Below, piece after piece: positions 61,724 through 64,000 of a stretch of DNA of 64,000 nt. The translations under genes and the position numbers were made by a program. Source of the stretch: Tetrahymena elliotti 4EA (Eukaryota; Ciliophora; Oligohymenophorea; Hymenostomatida; Tetrahymenidae). Numbering within the stretch: position 1 is the stretch's first letter; every line of letters starts with the position of its first letter. The stretch is taken from the NCBI GenBank assembly GCA_000231825.2, contig JH720313.1, positions 1 to 64,000 on the forward strand, written 5' to 3'. The notes beneath the pieces were generated by a model, which was not told where the DNA came from, did not search any database, and was given only the letters and a program-made list of their open reading frames with translations.

Positions 61724-63507
61724 TCACAGTTAACTTCTTTTTTAGATATTTTCTGATAAATGGTGGGCATTTGAAATCTTTCTTTGCTTGTATAATAACT
61801 TAGCATCACGCTTGCTTAAGAAAAGTTGCTCAGAATTTTAAATATTCATCTATTGAATTTCTCTGTCAAACAATTCCTCATCACTGTCTTCTTCAATTTT
61901 CTCCATACGATTCCACTACCCAGAGGTTTCAAATTATTATTTCTAAGTACGCTTAGGATTTTATCTTTTCTTCTAGATGCATTGATTTTATCTATTTTAA
62001 GGTCTCTGTGGTTTACCACTGCTTTGATTAGAATTGTTGTTATTTTAATTTTGATTACTTTTCTATGTCTAGTTGTGGTGATGAGATTATTTATCTGGGC
62101 TGCCATGCTCATCACTTTTCCTAAAAGTGGCATTGGCTGTAGTGTTCATTTAATTTTATGCTTCTTGCTTTGAGTTTGATAGAGAATCATTATCGCTTGC
62201 AATTTGGTTATGACTTGAAAAGTTGCTTGATGTGTCATTTATTTTTTTATTTTAAATATTCTAGTTAGCTTCAGAGCTATAATAACTAAAGTAATCATCT
62301 TGATCATCAACTTCAAGTAGCTTAGCTTAGATTGGAGATTAACCAGCATTATTTTCATCTTAGCATTCTCCATTCTATTGTTCTTGAAAAACCTAAGTTT
62401 TTGAAAGTGATGATCTATTTTTAATAGCATCCACTATTCTCTTATCACTTAAAAATATAACCATTGTAAAAAATCCTTGAGAACATGTCAAGACCAAAGA
62501 GATATCAGTTAAAAAAGTGTTTCCATCTCCCCCAAAAGTAATAATAGTCCTATTTACAGTACCAGCAAACCAACATATTATCCAAAGACAAGGGTAATAC
62601 AAAAATCTTCTAATAACAAAATAAGTTTCTGTATTAGCTATGTCAAGATCTTTAAGCATCTTCATAGTTCTCAAAATTAGTATAAAATTCAAGAAAATAC
62701 ACACCCATAAAGGGAAATAAAACAAACCCCATACTTATATTATTTCACCAGCTTTTCCCATTTATTAATTGATCCAACATACTCCATTTGCTCTTCCATA
62801 AGATCTAGTAATAAAAGGAATAATACTAAGTACTAAAGGAATGACGAATCCTAAAAATATAAAAATTTTTTCCCTCTTTGCCATATTCTTAATCTTATTC
62901 TTTACAGTATCATGGATAGTTAGGGATAGAATAGTTATCCATATGAGCATACACTCAGAAGTATAAGTAGAGATAAATGCCTAAATCATGCATAAAGGAT
63001 TCATACTATCATCGTCATATGAGTTATTTAAATCTAAAATAAATTCAAAGAAAGCCTGAAAAGAGTAAATCGTATTTGACATCCCAACATACATAATCAT
63101 TTTATTACCAAAAGTCTTTAATTCTGGTAGTTTATAATAGCAAAATATAATAATAGTTCCACCAATTATAGATATTGAGCATGATATCATTCCAAGAATA
63201 TTTATTACTTAAAGACTCATGAATAATTAATTTTCTTATGCTAATGATTCCTATTGTTCAACTAATGCAAATTCTGCTTCTGAATAAGCGCAAGTATCAA
63301 CTAATTGCTTAAAAGCTCAAGTGTTGAAAATTTTACTATTTTAATCTAGCTTGATTAGAGAAAAAATAAATACTTCAATTAGCTTACTTGCTTGTAAATT
63401 TATTAAGATCTTAAATTACTAATTTTTCTACAAATTTGTTTTATGTTTTTATTCCCAACCACTCTCTTAATATTAACTAATCTATCTATTTATATTAATG
63501 TTTGCAT
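61724..63507 (-). CDS. Seven-transmembrane GPCR, cAMP-receptor-like
   Basis: Main exon 63307-61724 (527 codons plus stop), with a plausible first exon 63507-63388 that joins in phase; 567 residues. Seven hydrophobic spans are visible: NILGMISCSISIIGGTIIIF (1), MIMYVGMSNTIYSFQAFFEF (2), FISTYTSECMLIWITILSL (3), IFIFLGFVIPLVLSIIPFI (4), WGLFYFPLWVCIFLNFILIL (5), YYPCLWIICWFAGTVNRTI (6) and ISLVLTCSQGFFTMVIFL (7). The order and short loops match the slime-mould cAMP receptor (CAR) class of GPCRs found in ciliates and amoebae. The C-terminal cytoplasmic tail of about 240 residues is Gln/Asn/Ser-rich and basic, with many potential phosphorylation sites. Ligand unknown. The 5' exon could extend differently near the window edge. 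Confidence 0.84.
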
Positions 63508-64000
63508 GAGTGCATCTCTTTTTTAAATATCTTTGTTCCTTATTCAATCAAAAGTGCATAGAATCACAACATAAATATTTAGTATTAATATGATCCAAAC
63601 CTGTGAACCTTTACTTTCCTAATTTTTGTTTCGACTAATTATTTTTTGCCTTCCATCTTATATCTTGATGCCATTAATCTTTTCTTTAAAATTCTTTACT
63701 GATAAGAGCTGAAGTTAAACTATCTTTTCATCCCAGCAAAAAAAAACTCTCTCTCTTAATTGATAGTTTTGTTTTAATTTTTTACAACTAATAGTGATGA
63801 ATTGAAGTAAATATTACGAAATTTATGTATACTTCAAATCAATTACTTATTTTCCTTATTGATTGATCATTAACTAAAGTAGATATGTTAAAATACAAAT
63901 ATTTCATTTTTAAAATTTAATATTTAATTTTCATTCATTGAAAATTTTTATTTTGATAAAAATTAACTCCCACCCACCCAACCTGTTGTAAAGTCAAGCA
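63508..64000. other. 5' flank of the GPCR gene at window edge
   Basis: No resolved gene. A short minus-strand segment near 63580-63650 (QVWIILILNIYVVILCTF) could be a hydrophobic exon but was not joined. A C-rich CCCACCCACCCAACC tract lies at 63969-63983. Confidence 0.4.

Noticed and set aside
1..64000. tRNA, rRNA, CRISPR or telomeric repeats
   Set aside because: No segment with tRNA-like conserved boxes, regular spaced repeats or CCCCAA-type arrays was found by eye; small RNA genes in such AT-rich DNA could still be missed.

Overview
This window looks like ciliate nuclear DNA, probably from an oligohymenophorean such as Tetrahymena. It is extremely AT-rich. Long frames open only if TAA and TAG are read as glutamine and TGA is the only stop. 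For example, 920 codons run uninterrupted on the minus strand at 2625-5387. Most genes carry small GT..AG introns (mostly 50-130 bp), which fits Tetrahymena better than Paramecium with its very short introns. No prokaryotic features, rRNA genes, CRISPR arrays or certain tRNAs were seen. The species, and whether this is macronuclear or micronuclear DNA, cannot be settled from sequence alone. All gene models were built by hand: frame and splice phase were kept consistent across each model, and TGA was the only stop allowed.

Layout. 0.7-12 kb: a divergent 3-hydroxyisobutyryl-CoA-hydrolase-like protein, a giant N/Q-rich protein, a Nudix hydrolase, a small unknown gene and a six-exon unknown gene. 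13.5-24 kb: a myristoylatable pseudokinase with a Q/N tail, a LisH-CTLH-WD40 (WDR26/GID7-like) gene with an in-frame TGA, a type I membrane protein, and a membrane-anchored J-domain protein with a mitochondrial-type presequence. 24.8-36.2 kb: a 12-exon multi-pass membrane RING protein, a Q/N-rich protein, a ULK-like kinase and a divergent CFAP20/BUG22 paralogue. 36.8-50.7 kb: a second pseudokinase paralogue with an FG-bearing N/Q tail, a SET-domain methyltransferase, another kinase and a TBC Rab-GAP. 52.8-57.7 kb: coding-like remnants, a possible tiny gene, and a piggyBac-transposase-derived protein. 58.4-63.5 kb: a nuclear-looking N/Q-rich protein and a seven-transmembrane cAMP-receptor-like GPCR.

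Functional themes. Signalling and membrane traffic dominate: two active-looking kinases, two pseudokinases, a Rab-GAP, a GPCR, a membrane E3 and a GID-type WD40 protein. Genes are monocistronic and lie on both strands, with no operons. Five proteins begin with MG, and at least three of these look like N-myristoylation signals. The most interesting locus is the piggyBac-derived gene. It keeps the N-terminal transposase fold and the C-terminal Cys/His-rich domain, but I cannot find the catalytic Asp in the expected place. That resembles domesticated factors (such as Tetrahymena LIA5) that act in programmed genome rearrangement.
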